DNA of 13,243 nucleotides, from the NCBI GenBank assembly GCA_050010115.1, contig JBEKLQ010000130.1, positions 1 to 13,243 of the forward strand, read 5' to 3'. A program made the translations under genes and the position numbers. Positions 13,130 to 13,243 of the stretch are shown here, in pieces. This DNA comes from JAKACA01 sp050010115. GTDB lineage: Bacteria > Actinomycetota > Acidimicrobiia > Acidimicrobiales > Bog-793. The notes under the pieces are model-generated. The model saw only the letters and a program-made list of their open reading frames with translations, made no database searches and was not told where the DNA came from. How positions within the stretch are numbered: position 1 is the stretch's first letter; each line of letters starts with the position of its first letter.

Positions 13130-13243
13130 AACGCCGGAGGGCTCCAAAGCCTTTCGCGAAAAGGGCAATGTTGGGACAACGCCGTAGGCGAGAGCTGGTT
13201 CTCGACGTTGAAAGAGGAGCTGATCCATCGCCAGTCCTGGGCG
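13130..13243 (+). mobile_element. IS3-family transposase (OrfB) C-terminal fragment
   Basis: Reading on in the same frame after the phosphotransferase stop gives LQSLSRKGQCWDNAVGESWF and then KEELIHRQSW to the right edge. This is the highly conserved C-terminal block of IS3-type OrfB (DDE) transposases; Glu in GESWF is the third catalytic acid. The first two Asp and the rest of the N-terminal part are absent, because the phosphotransferase gene occupies that DNA and no start codon is visible. It is an IS scar truncated on its 5' side; the 3' part continues outside the window. Confidence 0.8.

Noticed and set aside
11999..13228. A 409-codon minus-strand open frame opposite the phosphotransferase
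   Set aside because: It crosses the phosphotransferase, the end of the antitoxin and the IS fragment and shows no domain; it is a shadow of codon bias.

Overview
This is high-GC DNA from what is most likely an actinobacterium. The evidence is GTG/TTG starts, an XPB-type helicase paired with a helicase-associated partner as in Mycobacterium, and several toxin-antitoxin genes that look leaderless. An acidimicrobial or related lineage is a guess from gene flavour only. The window is a housekeeping or repair block on the left (about 1-5203, all minus strand) followed by an accessory region (about 5396 to the right edge).

Left block. Positions 1-393 (minus) hold the N-terminal part of a secreted, CAP-like protein that runs off the left edge. 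A possible 27-codon coupled leader ORF precedes it. Next on the minus strand is a two-gene operon: a 931-aa helicase-associated protein (2408-5203) and, overlapping it by 4 nt, the bacterial XPB-type DNA repair helicase (618-2411). Each has a perfect AGGAGG ribosome binding site that fixes a GTG start.

Accessory region. Four type II toxin-antitoxin (TA) modules lie on the plus strand: a TacAT-like DUF1778/GNAT pair (5431-6217), a ribbon-helix-helix (RHH)/PIN VapBC pair (6364-7001), a second FitAB-like VapBC pair (8558-9188), and a toxin-first BrnT-like/RHH pair (11480-12081). Between them are an MFS exporter on the minus strand (7036-8277), a 691-bp stretch with no recognisable gene, a disrupted TIGR03086-family gene (9880-10375) and a tyrosine recombinase on the minus strand (10491-11348) whose natural start seems to be out of frame. 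A phosphotransferase of the aminoglycoside phosphotransferase (APH) family (12218-13117) follows. It abuts the C-terminal piece of an IS3-type transposase cut by the right edge.

How it fits together. The repair operon looks ancestral and constitutive. The region to its right has the marks of an integration hot spot: a recombinase, an IS scar, a broken gene and clustered addiction modules. Within each TA pair the genes overlap, so translation is coupled and transcription is probably autoregulated by the RHH antitoxin. I could place promoter-like -10 elements 6-7 nt before the first codon in all four modules, which implies leaderless mRNAs, and repeat-type operators at three of them. The most striking of these is an array of four alternating ATGC/GCAT half-sites at exact 10-bp steps before the second vapB (8509-8542). 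I do not see a wholly new defence system. The least described pieces are the BrnT-like module, the TacT homologue with Trp in place of the catalytic Tyr, and the phased operator.
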